Below are positions 8,539 to 17,262 of a DNA stretch of 64,000 nt, piece by piece. Source of the stretch: Phycisphaerales bacterium. GTDB lineage: Bacteria; Planctomycetota; Phycisphaerae; Phycisphaerales; UBA1924. Within the stretch, counting starts at the first letter, position 1. The number at the start of each line of letters is the position of its first letter. The notes beneath the pieces were generated by a model that was given only the letters and a program-made list of their open reading frames with translations, was not told where the DNA came from and did no database searches. The stretch spans positions 1-64,000 of the forward strand of contig JALSHH010000053.1 in the NCBI GenBank assembly GCA_026982335.1. Direction: 5' to 3'. The translations under genes were made by a program, and so were the position numbers.

Positions 8539-9552
8539 TTAGGGCACCGCAATCCGCGCAAAGATTTCGTTGATAATATCCTCGCTGCTCACACCTTCCG
8601 CCTCGGCTTCGTAGCTGATGAGCACGCGATGGCGCAGGACATCGAGCCCGATCGCCTTGATATCCGAAGGTGTCACAAACGAACGCCCCGAAAGAAACGC
8701 ATTGGCCCGGGCAGCACGCGCCAGCGAGAGCGATGCCCGAGGCGACGCACCGAACTCAATGAGTTTGGGAAGATCGAGTTGCCACCCAACCGCATACTCG
8801 GTAGGCTCGCGCGTCGCATGGACCAGCGAGACGATGTATTCTTTGATTTTGTCATCAACATAAATCTGGTTGACCATTGCCCGGGCATTGCCGATCTCTT
8901 CGAGCGAAACCACAGGCGAGATTGGCTTGAGGTTTTCGGTACTCATCATCCGATCCACAATCACCCGCTCGTCGGCCTTGGTCGGATACCCAACACTGAG
9001 CTTGAGCATAAACCGGTCAACCTGGGCTTCGGGAAGTGGGTAGGTACCTTCTTGCTCGATGGGGTTCTGGGTGGCAAGGACTAAGAATGGATCGCCGACG
9101 CTATAAGTGGTATCACCAATGGTCGCCGACCGCTCTTGCATCGCTTCGAGCAAAGCTGCCTGTACTTTGGCCGGTGCACGGTTGATCTCATCCGCCAGCA
9201 CGATATTGGCAAAAATCGGACCCTTACGAGGTGTAAATGTCCCATCCTTGGGATTGTAAATCAGTGTCCCAATCACATCGGCAGGTAGTAAATCAGGCGT
9301 AAACTGAATCCGTGAAAACTCCGCTTTGCAGGCCTGAGCGAGCGTTGTGACGGTCAGTGTTTTGGCCAAGCCAGGCACACCTTCGAGCAGCACATGCCCG
9401 CCGGTGAGCATTCCGATCACCAACGCCCGCACCATGTGTTCCTGACCGACGACGACGGTGCCAACCGCATGGATCAAGTCCGATATTGGCCCGGCGTGCT
9501 GGGCAATCATCTCGTCGCTTGGTTTTGTCACTGGCTCCGTCGGTATTGTCAT
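8539..9552 (-). CDS. moxR: MoxR-type AAA+ ATPase
   Basis: 337 aa, first gene of the operon. Walker A is GVPGLAKT (about 58-65), Walker B is LADEINRAP, followed by ATQNPIEQEGTYPLPEAQVDRF (sensor region and arginine finger) and a C-terminal lid domain (PRASLSLARAARANAF). This is a full-length MoxR/RavA-clade ATPase, usually involved in chaperone-like maturation of protein complexes. Upstream (9553-9786) is non-coding and carries two TGGCAA repeats 9 bp apart, so the operon promoter is probably there. Confidence 0.93.
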   Translation of the reverse strand: MTIPTEPVTKPSDEMIAQHAGPISDLIHAVGTVVVGQEHMVRALVIGMLTGGHVLLEGVPGLAKTLTVTTLAQACKAEFSRIQFTPDLLPADVIGTLIYNPKDGTFTPRKGPIFANIVLADEINRAPAKVQAALLEAMQERSATIGDTTYSVGDPFLVLATQNPIEQEGTYPLPEAQVDRFMLKLSVGYPTKADERVIVDRMMSTENLKPISPVVSLEEIGNARAMVNQIYVDDKIKEYIVSLVHATREPTEYAVGWQLDLPKLIEFGASPRASLSLARAARANAFLSGRSFVTPSDIKAIGLDVLRHRVLISYEAEAEGVSSEDIINEIFARIAVP

Positions 9553-9575
9553 GTGCTTTGTCCTATTTGCAAATT

Positions 9576-9590
9576 TGGCAAGTCTGGCAA
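9576..9590 (-). promoter_or_regulatory. Paired TGGCAA repeats upstream of moxR
   Basis: Two copies of TGGCAA (9576-9581 and 9585-9590, plus-strand reading) lie 24-38 bp upstream of the moxR start codon, next to an AT-rich stretch. They could be an operator or a chance repeat. No good -35/-10 pair was identified with confidence. Confidence 0.2.
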
Positions 9591-9786
9591 ATTATCGAGT
9601 GAAGCAATTTCGCATCATCACGCTCTACGCTGATGCTTCAGATCGGCAATCCTGTCATTTGTACTAAATTTCTGTTACGAATTGAAGCTTTGGCCAGTTC
9701 GTAGTCGTCAAAGAAAAAAACCCTTGCAAAACACCCGCGCATGGGAGCTTCACAAGAGCAAATCTTTGAATACAAAGCGAGCAGAA

Positions 9787-10116
9787 TCAGTTGGCGGCCG
9801 CTGGTGACGGCGGAGGCGTTCCCCCAGGATTGATGTCAATTTCACCATTACGCTCCTCATACTGACGAACTGCTTGCCCAAGCGACATTGCCAATCGCTT
9901 GGCACCGGCCCAGTTCATAATCACACGCGAACCCACATTAAAAACAATCATCGGAGCCTGACCAGGCATTTGCATCGGGATATTCATCCCAAAGTCCATC
10001 ACCAACTCGTCTTGGGTGTTGGATGTCCGGATGGTATTGGCATAAGTGCTCGTCATCTTGGATTCGTCGATGCGGAGCTGGACTTGCTGTTGTTCTGGTT
10101 GTTGTTCGTCTGCCAT
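9787..10116 (-). CDS. DUF3467 family protein
   Basis: 109 aa from the ATG at 10116; a start 9 nt further upstream is also possible. The core (IDESKMTSTYANTIRTS, VMDFGMNIP, VGSRVIMNWAGAKRLAMSL) matches the DUF3467 pattern seen in Bacteroidetes and Planctomycetes. The C-terminus is a proline/alanine-rich tail. No signal peptide or membrane segment is visible. The function of the family is unknown. It stands alone, next to tRNA-Leu. Confidence 0.8.
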   Translation of the reverse strand: MADEQQPEQQQVQLRIDESKMTSTYANTIRTSNTQDELVMDFGMNIPMQMPGQAPMIVFNVGSRVIMNWAGAKRLAMSLGQAVRQYEERNGEIDINPGGTPPPSPAAAN

Positions 10117-10159
10117 GGAAACCATCCTTCGCGTGGTATGAATTGGGGTCTAAATTGAA

Positions 10160-10243
10160 TGCCGGGGGGGGGACTCGAACCCCCACTCTGTTTCCAGAAG
10201 TGGATTTTGAATCCACCGCGTCTACCAATTCCGCCACCTCGGC
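10160..10243 (-). tRNA. tRNA-Leu (anticodon CAA)
   Basis: A long-variable-arm (class II) tRNA on the minus strand. The anticodon stem GTGGA/TCCAC encloses the loop TTCAAAA (anticodon CAA), a variable arm follows, and the T arm is GGGGG-TTCGAGT-CCCCC. The acceptor pairs GCCGAGG with CCCCGGC, leaving one A-C mismatch at the fifth pair, where a run of nine G on the plus strand (10164-10172) makes a sequencing error possible. CCA is not encoded. Confidence 0.9.
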
Positions 10244-10441
10244 TCACCGATCACAGCCATGCCATGATCAGACGGAATCATAGCCCCCCATGATCTAACT
10301 TCAACCTCAAATGCCCTCTGAGATTCAATCCAGGCCTACACTTCCTCTCCTGTCGGCGTTCGGCAGGGTCGATCCGGGACTCAGGCGCACGATGGCGGAT
10401 CGACAGCAGTCCTGTGCGCGACATGAACCCAAAGGATGATC

Positions 10442-11800
10442 ATGTCAGACACCACAACAAATACCGTCAAAATCGAAGATGTAGGCCCTTGCCGAAAGCG
10501 AATCTCCATCGACATTCCCGCAGAAATCGTCGACGGACAGATCGAAACGGCATTTGCCTCAGTTGCACACGAAGCAAGCATTCCAGGATTCCGCAAAGGC
10601 CACGCCCCCCGTCGGCTTATCGAGAAGAGATTCGGCTCCTATGTCAAGAACGAGACAAAGTCCAATTTAATTTCCACCGCCTACCAAGAGGCAATCAAAG
10701 ACAACGAGCTCAAAGTCCTCTCCCAGCCACCCGCTGAAGCAATGGAGGGCATCGAAATCGAAGTTGGTCAACCAGTTCACTTCGAGGTCGAAGTCGAAGT
10801 CATGCCCGAGTTCGACCTCCCCGAGCTCAAAGGCATTAAGGTGCTCAAGCCAGACACCACACTTCCCGACGGCATGATCGAGGAGGAAATCAAGAAAATC
10901 GCCATCAATGAAGGCTCGCTCGATGAACGCGAAGATTCAGAAAAAGGTGACTACCTCACCGGCAACGCCGTGATGACTGATTCAGAAGGCACCGAGCACT
11001 ACAACATCGAAGGTGCCGTGGTCCAAATCCCTCCCGAGGGTGATGAAGGGATGATCTTGGGGGTCATCGTCTCGGACTTTGCCAAGCAAATCGGAACACC
11101 AAAGGCTGGGGACAAACTCACCATCAAACTCGCCGGACCAGAAAACCATGAAATCGAAGCTATCCGAGGCAAGGACCTTACCATTGCCTACGAAATCGTC
11201 AAGGTCTACCGCATCGTCCCGGCCGTGATGACCGATTTGGTCGCCAAGTATGGATTCAACGATGAGGAACAACTCCGTGAAATGGTTGCTGCCAAGTTGA
11301 CCGAACGGGCTCAGGTTCAACAACAGGCAGTGATGCGTCAACAAATCACCAAATACCTTGCTGACAACATCGATTTTGAACTTCCCGAAGGGTTGACTGC
11401 TCAGCAGGCCGCACGCAACCTCGAACGCCGACGGATGGAGATGATGTACCGAGGCGTCGATCCAACAGAAATCGAACAACAAATGGCCGAGCTCCGCAGC
11501 GCTTCTGCCCAAAGCGCCACCAGTGAACTCAAGCAGTTCTTCATCCTCAATAAAGCTGCCGAATCAATGGAAATTTCAGTCGAGGAAGCCGAGGTCAACA
11601 CGCAAATCGTCCAACTTGCTTTGCGCCAAGGTAAGCGCCCAGAGCAAGTTCGCGACGAGCTGATCAAATCTGGACAGGCGCAAACCTTGCTTCAGCAAAT
11701 CCGCGAGCACAAAACGATCGACTCGATCCTCGCGGACGCCGAGATTGAAGAGGTCAGTTCCGACGAGTTCAACAAACGGATGGAATCAGTGAGCAAATAA
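10442..11800 (+). CDS. tig: Trigger factor, ribosome-associated chaperone
   Basis: 452 aa. The ribosome-binding signature GFRKGHAP is present near residue 47, followed by the PPIase-like middle domain (about 160-255) and a long helical C-terminal chaperone domain with EHKTIDSILADAEI at the end, typical of trigger factor. Start: AAAGGA at 10431-10436 sits 5 nt before the ATG at 10442; the ATG at 10436 overlaps that SD and is less likely. It is a single gene followed by a strong terminator; the usual clpP/clpX neighbours are absent. Confidence 0.93.
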   Translation: MSDTTTNTVKIEDVGPCRKRISIDIPAEIVDGQIETAFASVAHEASIPGFRKGHAPRRLIEKRFGSYVKNETKSNLISTAYQEAIKDNELKVLSQPPAEAMEGIEIEVGQPVHFEVEVEVMPEFDLPELKGIKVLKPDTTLPDGMIEEEIKKIAINEGSLDEREDSEKGDYLTGNAVMTDSEGTEHYNIEGAVVQIPPEGDEGMILGVIVSDFAKQIGTPKAGDKLTIKLAGPENHEIEAIRGKDLTIAYEIVKVYRIVPAVMTDLVAKYGFNDEEQLREMVAAKLTERAQVQQQAVMRQQITKYLADNIDFELPEGLTAQQAARNLERRRMEMMYRGVDPTEIEQQMAELRSASAQSATSELKQFFILNKAAESMEISVEEAEVNTQIVQLALRQGKRPEQVRDELIKSGQAQTLLQQIREHKTIDSILADAEIEEVSSDEFNKRMESVSK

Positions 11801-11821
11801 CCAGCTCTGCAAAAACATCCC

Positions 11822-11853
11822 CAAAGCCCCTGAGTATGCTCTGGGGCTTTTTG
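11822..11853 (+). terminator. Rho-independent terminator of tig
   Basis: AAAGCCCC pairs with GGGGCTTT around a TGAGTATGCTCT loop and runs into a T tract, 22 nt after the tig stop codon. Confidence 0.9.
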
Positions 11854-11891
11854 GTACGGTTTTGACATTGCGAGCTAAACCACACGGCAAA

Positions 11892-12275
11892 TCAGGAGGC
11901 TGTTTCGTCCTCATCGTCAAACATAAAGTCACCCGCGAGATACTGTTCGTTGCCCGTATTGTAAGGGTGATTAACAGTGCCACAGTTTGGACAGGCAATT
12001 CCATGTGTGCCTGCAGGTGTCTGCTCAATGCTCTTCCCACATCCGGCACAGGTCATCGTATCGAGACGCGATGTCATCGAGTTGACCATCGTTACCGCAA
12101 TTGCAATCGCTGCTCCAACAGCAGGAAACACAGGCATCGAAAGCATGCCCACGACACCAAAGACGAGAAGCGTCAACGCAACCAAGAGTGCAAACACACG
12201 CAATCGAAGTTTAAGCATCCACTGCATTGAGCACAGGCCTCCTGCCAAATTTGCGACGAGCATGGCACGATTCAT
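11892..12275 (-). CDS. Small membrane protein with C-terminal zinc ribbon
   Basis: 127 aa as drawn; the in-frame ATG at residue 17 (MQWMLKLRL) is an alternative start. Two adjacent membrane segments (about 26-45 and 48-67) are followed by a four-cysteine zinc ribbon (CAGCGK...CPNCGT) and an acidic tail. No family is recognised. It is convergent with tig and upstream of no clear partner; the next minus-strand gene upstream is also a zinc-ribbon membrane protein, so the two may be functionally linked. Confidence 0.6.
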   Translation of the reverse strand: MNRAMLVANLAGGLCSMQWMLKLRLRVFALLVALTLLVFGVVGMLSMPVFPAVGAAIAIAVTMVNSMTSRLDTMTCAGCGKSIEQTPAGTHGIACPNCGTVNHPYNTGNEQYLAGDFMFDDEDETAS

Positions 12276-12354
12276 AAATCAGAATTGGCAAAACCATCCG
12301 CCGACCGAAGTGTATCACTGATTGTCGGCAAAATAAAGATCAAATGACCAAGAT

Positions 12355-13011
12355 TCAGAGTGGGCGGTACAGATCAATGATTTTGCGTAAATTATCAGGA
12401 TCTTTAAGGTGATTCACCTGAAGCTCAACCCCATCTTGCCCAGACGATGAAATCCCAAGTTTTCCAACTCCCGTCACTCGCTGAAGAAAAGTCTGGGTCA
12501 CTTGGATATTACGGATGTTGTCATGCACCACCTCGGATGAAGATTTCGAGAAAATACCACGGTGCATAATCGTTCGTTTTGTTGTGATCTCAATTGACGC
12601 TCCGAGCCGATCAATCCACCACCAAACCAGCAACCCAGCCCCGCCAAGCACCATGGGCACAAACAATACTGCCCACAACCACGACTTATCCGATATCGGC
12701 ACCCAAATCAGTCCGATCAACCCAACAAGAATCATCACCACCACCAGCGAAAACCGGATCGCCCGCGAACGGAACCAGCATCGTCTCACCAACAACACCC
12801 GGGTTTCAGGCCCAAAGTCTGGCGGAAACCCTGCCTCGGCAGCACGATCCCGCTGTTTGGAATTTATTGGCGCGTCGTCAACGAGCGGAATCGAATCGGC
12901 CAGAGGCACCCGATTGATATCCCCACACCCGAGGCACTCGTGCTTGGTGCCCGTGAGATCGTCCTCGACCTCAATCTCCATATCACATTTGTCACAGTTG
13001 AATCGGATCAT
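12355..13011 (-). CDS. Zinc-ribbon and PH-domain (bPH2-type) membrane protein
   Basis: 218 aa. An N-terminal zinc ribbon (CDKCDMEI...HECLGCGD) is followed by two close membrane segments (about 85-130) and a bacterial PH-like domain (TKRTIMHRGIFSK, VVHDNIRNIQVTQTFLQR, ISSSGQDGVELQVNHL), as in YdbT/bPH2 proteins. The start at 13011 has GGAG 5 nt upstream; a TTG 12 nt earlier is the longer option. Such proteins are membrane-associated with unknown ligand. Confidence 0.75.
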   Translation of the reverse strand: MIRFNCDKCDMEIEVEDDLTGTKHECLGCGDINRVPLADSIPLVDDAPINSKQRDRAAEAGFPPDFGPETRVLLVRRCWFRSRAIRFSLVVVMILVGLIGLIWVPISDKSWLWAVLFVPMVLGGAGLLVWWWIDRLGASIEITTKRTIMHRGIFSKSSSEVVHDNIRNIQVTQTFLQRVTGVGKLGISSSGQDGVELQVNHLKDPDNLRKIIDLYRPL

Positions 13012-13082
13012 GTGGACTCCCAAGCGAAACGCTCTTCATTCATTATACGGGATTCACCCGCATAACTTTTGTATCTCTATCA

Positions 13083-13111
13083 ATAAAAAACCGCGTCCAG
13101 CATGAACGCGG
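13083..13111 (-). terminator. Rho-independent terminator after the citrate synthase gene
   Basis: On the minus strand CCGCGT pairs with ACGCGG around a short loop and is followed by six T (AAAAAA at 13085-13090 on plus). It lies 29 nt after the stop of the minus-strand synthase gene. Confidence 0.85.
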
Positions 13112-13139
13112 CTCGAACATGACTCAATCAGTCAAAAAC

Positions 13140-14294
13140 TCAGTCGTTCCAGTTGCGAGGCGCAGGCCCAATATAGGCCACCCGTGGACGAATCAGCCTG
13201 TTATTGGCATGCTGCTCCATGATATGAGCAGCCCACCCGGTGATTCGCGAGGCGACAAAGATCGGGGTGTACTGAGGCACCGGAATCCCCATCGTGAAAT
13301 AAGTCATCCCGCAAGGAAAGTCCACATTGGGATAAATCTTCTTCTCGTCTTCCATGATTTTCTGGACCATCTCGCCGAGCTCGAAGAGTTTCACAAACTC
13401 CTCCCCGCGTGCTTCGGCAGCCTTGCGCCCAAGCCCATGAAGAATTGGGGCGCGATGATCCCCATTCTTGTAAACCCGGTGTCCAAAGCCCATAAGCTTG
13501 CGTTTCTCCGCGAAGGCATTGTGCATCCATGCCGTCACCTTATTTAGGTCATTCTCCGGGCCGATGTCTTTGCGGATATCAGCGAGCATATCCATCGCGG
13601 CCTCGTTGGCTCCGCCGTGAAGTTTACCCTTGAGGGCTGCGATTGCTCCAGTGACCGCCCCGTGGAGATCGCCGAGTGTGCCCGAGATCACGCGTGCGGT
13701 AAAAGTCGAAGCGTTGTAATCGTGCTCGGCATAAAGCACCAGCGACACATCCATGACTTTCTCTGCTTCGGGGGTTGGTTCCGAACCGGTCATCATGTAG
13801 AGCAGATTGGCTGAATGGGAAAGATTCGGATTAGGTGCGACAAAATCTTTGCCTTCGATCGAGTTTTGCATGTGGCCGATGATGGTCGGAATCTGGGCAA
13901 GCAGACGCTTGGATTTACGCAAGTTGGCTTCTGGAGCGTTGTCTTGGCAATCAGCATCAAGATGTGAGAGAATCGACACTCCCGTCCGAAGGATATCCAT
14001 CGGCACCGCATACTGATTATTCACCAGATCACCCGAGGTTTTGAGGAACTCAACGACCGCACTGGGCAAACCACGCTCGGAGACCAAATCGGCCTTGAAG
14101 CTCGCCAACTCGTCGGGCGTGGGTTTATTGCCGACAAGTAAGAGATACGAAACTTCCTCAAACGAGGCATTGGCTGCAAGATCAGCAATCTCGTATCCGC
14201 GATAGATCAACGAGGTTTGTTCGACATTACAGATCTCGGTTTCACCCGCGATCACGCCTTCGAGTCCTTTGGCATGGGTTGGTGCAGTAGTCAT
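13140..14294 (-). CDS. prpC: Citrate / 2-methylcitrate synthase
   Basis: 384 aa, the length of short bacterial (type I) citrate and methylcitrate synthases. Catalytic-region motifs are present: KLHGGANEAAMDML, MGFGHRVYKNGDHRAPIL and NVDFPCGMTYFTMGIP, the last carrying the catalytic aspartate. It condenses oxaloacetate with acetyl-CoA or propionyl-CoA. The two activities cannot be told apart by eye; the nearby prpB and prpD favour methylcitrate synthase, though it could be the only citrate synthase. Start: AAGGA 9 nt before the ATG. A pair of direct repeats lies just upstream. Confidence 0.85.
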   Translation of the reverse strand: MTTAPTHAKGLEGVIAGETEICNVEQTSLIYRGYEIADLAANASFEEVSYLLLVGNKPTPDELASFKADLVSERGLPSAVVEFLKTSGDLVNNQYAVPMDILRTGVSILSHLDADCQDNAPEANLRKSKRLLAQIPTIIGHMQNSIEGKDFVAPNPNLSHSANLLYMMTGSEPTPEAEKVMDVSLVLYAEHDYNASTFTARVISGTLGDLHGAVTGAIAALKGKLHGGANEAAMDMLADIRKDIGPENDLNKVTAWMHNAFAEKRKLMGFGHRVYKNGDHRAPILHGLGRKAAEARGEEFVKLFELGEMVQKIMEDEKKIYPNVDFPCGMTYFTMGIPVPQYTPIFVASRITGWAAHIMEQHANNRLIRPRVAYIGPAPRNWND

Positions 14295-14315
14295 GTCTCA
14301 ATATCCTTACTATCT

Positions 14316-14338
14316 GTCTGTATACTGTCCGTCTGTAT
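14316..14338 (-). promoter_or_regulatory. Direct repeats upstream of prpC
   Basis: GTCTGTAT occurs at 14316-14323 and 14331-14338 (ATACAGAC on the coding strand), start to start 15 bp, 22-44 bp upstream of the prpC start codon. The spacing and position are compatible with a regulator site. No matching copy was seen upstream of prpB or prpD. Confidence 0.3.
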
Positions 14339-14428
14339 GGTGAACCCTGATCATCAACCGATGGCAGGGAAGTGGTGGGGTCGATCGGAAACACCAGATT
14401 CTAGGCGATCCAAGCGAAAAAAATGGCA

Positions 14429-16309
14429 TTATTCCCGAGCCGGACGCGGATAAGACACCACCGAGCGATATCCATCGGCATCATACGCCCGCACCCCAAA
14501 GAGCCAGTTATCCTTCGAGAGTGGAGCGATGCCTTGGGTTGATCGTCCGACATCCTTGGAATGTTCCCAATCGGAGCTGGTCGAATCTCGCCAGACAATT
14601 TCGTACCCTTCAACATCAGATTCAGGCGAAGCATCCCACCGAATTGTGGTCCGATTGCTCAGTTCGGCAATCAATATCCGGGCATTGCTCGGGGCCGAGG
14701 GGCTATTAGCGAGGTGAACAAGCACCGCCGCATTTAATCGTGTCACATCAGCAAGGTATTCTGCATCGACAAACTCGGCTAGGTCCCCATACTGCACGCC
14801 ATCCTCAACACGAATATCTTGGTGCTGATGATCGTAGTTTTCGTAGACCTCGCAGAATCGGATTGCTGCAAATCCAAGTTCATTGAAAGGTGTGTGATCG
14901 CCGCCTCGCAAAAAACGATCCGGGCGGAATACAAGCTTAGGCACAACCGTCGTCTGGTGTGTTTTGGCAATTTTGGTAATGTACCGGGCAAGTTGGCGTG
15001 ATTTTGAATCTGATTCCATCCCATAGAGTCGAAGCTTGCGGAGTTCGTCAGCAATTTCATCATCCTCAAGCATCAGCATCGAAGCTGGGATGCCCTCGGA
15101 AAATACCCGGATTTCGTTTCGCCCATCCTGTCCTTTGAGCACGCCGGTTGGGTCGCCGATGGTATCGTTATTGAGCACCGCACGAATATCTTTGCCATCT
15201 TTGACGGCCTGCTGGGCGTGAAGCCGGGCACCGAAAAGTCCTTGCTCTTCACCACTGGTTGCCATGAGGATAATCGTCGATTCAAGTTCTTCCTTGGCCA
15301 ACACCCGTGCGAGTTCGATCAGTGCTGCGACGCCCGAACCATCGTCATTGGCACCGGGTGCATCGGAGGTCGAGTCATTGGCATCGCTGGCCCGCGAATC
15401 AAGGTGCGCCAGCACATAATAAAGCCGGTCGCGTGATTCAGGAGAGACACCCGGAATCTCACAAATCACATTGACCACCTCGACAGGCTCGGTAATCCGT
15501 CGTCCATCAGGCTCGACCATATGGGTATCAAAGTAGACCTTTGGCGTTGCATCAGCAGTCTTGCCATGACCTTTGATATTGGCCTCGAACTGCGCCTTGA
15601 CCCACCGCCGAGCAGCCCCGATCCCACGGGTGTCCGATTCAGTCTCCGACATCGTATGGCGGGTTCCAAATCCAACAAGCGTGTCAATCGTCATTTGAAT
15701 ATGCTTAGGATCAACCGCTTTGATCACGCGTTCGGGAACTTCCATCAGTGTCCTTTCGATCAATGGAACCATCTTTGGGCTCATACCCAGTGCGAGTGAC
15801 TTATCGATCGCGAGATGGCTTTTGATTCCATATTGGTCGATCATATACAAGGCATAGATCGCTGCTGCCCGCGAACCCGATCGGCAATGAAACAAGATAT
15901 CCCCGTTCGTCTCATCCATCGCCTTGGTGAGCTGGTCACGCATCGCATACCCGAAGGTTGAGCTGTTCGTCGGGATATGGATGTATTCGAGCCCCAACGA
16001 TTTGACATACTCGGCTTCGTCAAAGTCAAGACTGTCCATTTCGCCAACCGTCCGTGCGTTGATCACGACTTTCCCTCCCGCGCGAGCAAAGGCGGCGAGT
16101 TCTTCCTTGGTCGGCTGACCAAAGAAAGTCAGCCGACCAGAAACGCGATCCGCATCACGGATTTCGTCCCATTCCAGCAAGGTTGGCTCAGACTGGGTAG
16201 CAGTGTCTTGTGTTTCAGGTTCAGCAATGGCAGTTGTGTATCCCGATGCACAAAGAAGCATCGTTGCACACATACCCGTCGCGATCAGCGTTCGTGGGTT
16301 TGATTTCAT
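14429..16309 (-). CDS. Secreted phosphatase-like / M28 aminopeptidase / FN3 fusion
   Basis: 626 aa from the ATG at 16309 (a 13-residue longer frame is open but lacks a signal-like start). A signal peptide ends near TTAIA. Residues about 45-180 form a dual-specificity-phosphatase-like (DUF442 type) domain with an intact C-x5-R loop, HCRSGSRAA (Cys about 142). Residues about 195-525 are an M28 zinc peptidase: AHLD, GANDDGSG, SGEEQGLFG, NNDTIGD and GGDHTPFNE supply all five metal ligands and the catalytic Glu. The C-terminal 85 residues are a fibronectin type III domain. It is divergent from prpB, with 57 bp between starts. The fusion is not one I recognise; substrate unknown. Confidence 0.82.
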   Translation of the reverse strand: MKSNPRTLIATGMCATMLLCASGYTTAIAEPETQDTATQSEPTLLEWDEIRDADRVSGRLTFFGQPTKEELAAFARAGGKVVINARTVGEMDSLDFDEAEYVKSLGLEYIHIPTNSSTFGYAMRDQLTKAMDETNGDILFHCRSGSRAAAIYALYMIDQYGIKSHLAIDKSLALGMSPKMVPLIERTLMEVPERVIKAVDPKHIQMTIDTLVGFGTRHTMSETESDTRGIGAARRWVKAQFEANIKGHGKTADATPKVYFDTHMVEPDGRRITEPVEVVNVICEIPGVSPESRDRLYYVLAHLDSRASDANDSTSDAPGANDDGSGVAALIELARVLAKEELESTIILMATSGEEQGLFGARLHAQQAVKDGKDIRAVLNNDTIGDPTGVLKGQDGRNEIRVFSEGIPASMLMLEDDEIADELRKLRLYGMESDSKSRQLARYITKIAKTHQTTVVPKLVFRPDRFLRGGDHTPFNELGFAAIRFCEVYENYDHQHQDIRVEDGVQYGDLAEFVDAEYLADVTRLNAAVLVHLANSPSAPSNARILIAELSNRTTIRWDASPESDVEGYEIVWRDSTSSDWEHSKDVGRSTQGIAPLSKDNWLFGVRAYDADGYRSVVSYPRPARE

Positions 16310-16366
16310 GTCCTGATTGTATCGCCTTGGGATACGCAATACACGCATTTGGGACTATGATCATCC

Positions 16367-17251
16367 ATGCACACCGATCAACATCCTGGCACCACCCTCC
16401 ACGACCAAATGAACCAAGGGGTCGTCGCAGCTCCGGGTGCATTCAACGCCCTCGTCGCCAAGTCCATCGCCCAGTGTGGGTTTAAAGCATGCTATGTCTC
16501 AGGCGGCGCAACCTCAGTCGCTGCTGGCGTCCCCGATGTGGGCATCCTCACCCTTGATCATTTGACGCGGGTTGTACGCGAAGTCTGCTTTGGTTCGGGC
16601 TTACCCGTCATCGCCGATGCCGACACTGGGTTTGGCGAAGAAGAAATGGTCCGTCGAACCGTTCTCGAATACAACCACGCCGGAGCCGCAGGTTTGCACC
16701 TCGAGGACCAAGTTTTCCCCAAACGCTGTGGCCACCTCGACGGCAAAGCCCTGATTCCGATCGAGCAGGCCGTGTCAAAAATCCAATGGGCTGCCAAAGC
16801 ATCGCACGATTGTTCAAATGGCCAGTTCATCATCTGCGCCCGCACCGACGCCAAAGGCGTCGAAGGCTTCGACGCTGCGATCGACCGTGCCAAAGCCTAT
16901 GTCCAAGCCGGCGCAACCATGATTTTCCCCGAAGGTCTGACGACCACCGAAGAATTCAAGGACTTTGCCGATGCCATGAGCGAGTTGGGTGACAATCGCC
17001 CCTATCTCTTGGCCAACATGACCGAGTTTGGCAAAACCCCAATGATCCCGCTCAAAGACTTCGGCGACATGGGCTATTCAATCGTCATCTACCCCGTCTC
17101 CACCCTCCGCATTGCGATGGGCGCGATCAAGCGAGCCCTCACCGAACTCCAAACCATCGGCACCTTCGAAGGACAACTCGAAAACATGCAGACTCGCCAA
17201 GAACTCTATGATCTTGTTGAATATACGCCGGGGACACCTTGGGAGATGTAG
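16367..17251 (+). CDS. prpB: 2-methylisocitrate lyase
   Basis: 294 aa. It has the isocitrate lyase/PEP mutase superfamily signature FPKRCGHLDGK with the catalytic cysteine, DADTGFGE for magnesium binding, ICARTDA and the C-terminal TRQELYDLVEY. Length and ending match PrpB, which cleaves 2-methylisocitrate to pyruvate and succinate in propionate catabolism. The next gene (DUF3465) begins 11 nt after its stop and is probably co-transcribed. Other PEP-mutase family lyases are possible, but the prp neighbours argue for PrpB. Confidence 0.88.
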   Translation: MHTDQHPGTTLHDQMNQGVVAAPGAFNALVAKSIAQCGFKACYVSGGATSVAAGVPDVGILTLDHLTRVVREVCFGSGLPVIADADTGFGEEEMVRRTVLEYNHAGAAGLHLEDQVFPKRCGHLDGKALIPIEQAVSKIQWAAKASHDCSNGQFIICARTDAKGVEGFDAAIDRAKAYVQAGATMIFPEGLTTTEEFKDFADAMSELGDNRPYLLANMTEFGKTPMIPLKDFGDMGYSIVIYPVSTLRIAMGAIKRALTELQTIGTFEGQLENMQTRQELYDLVEYTPGTPWEM

Positions 17252-17262
17252 CAGGAGAGTAC

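Noticed and set aside
10023-10283. 86-aa plus-strand frame
   Set aside because: It crosses the antisense of tRNA-Leu and the DUF3467 gene and has no independent support.
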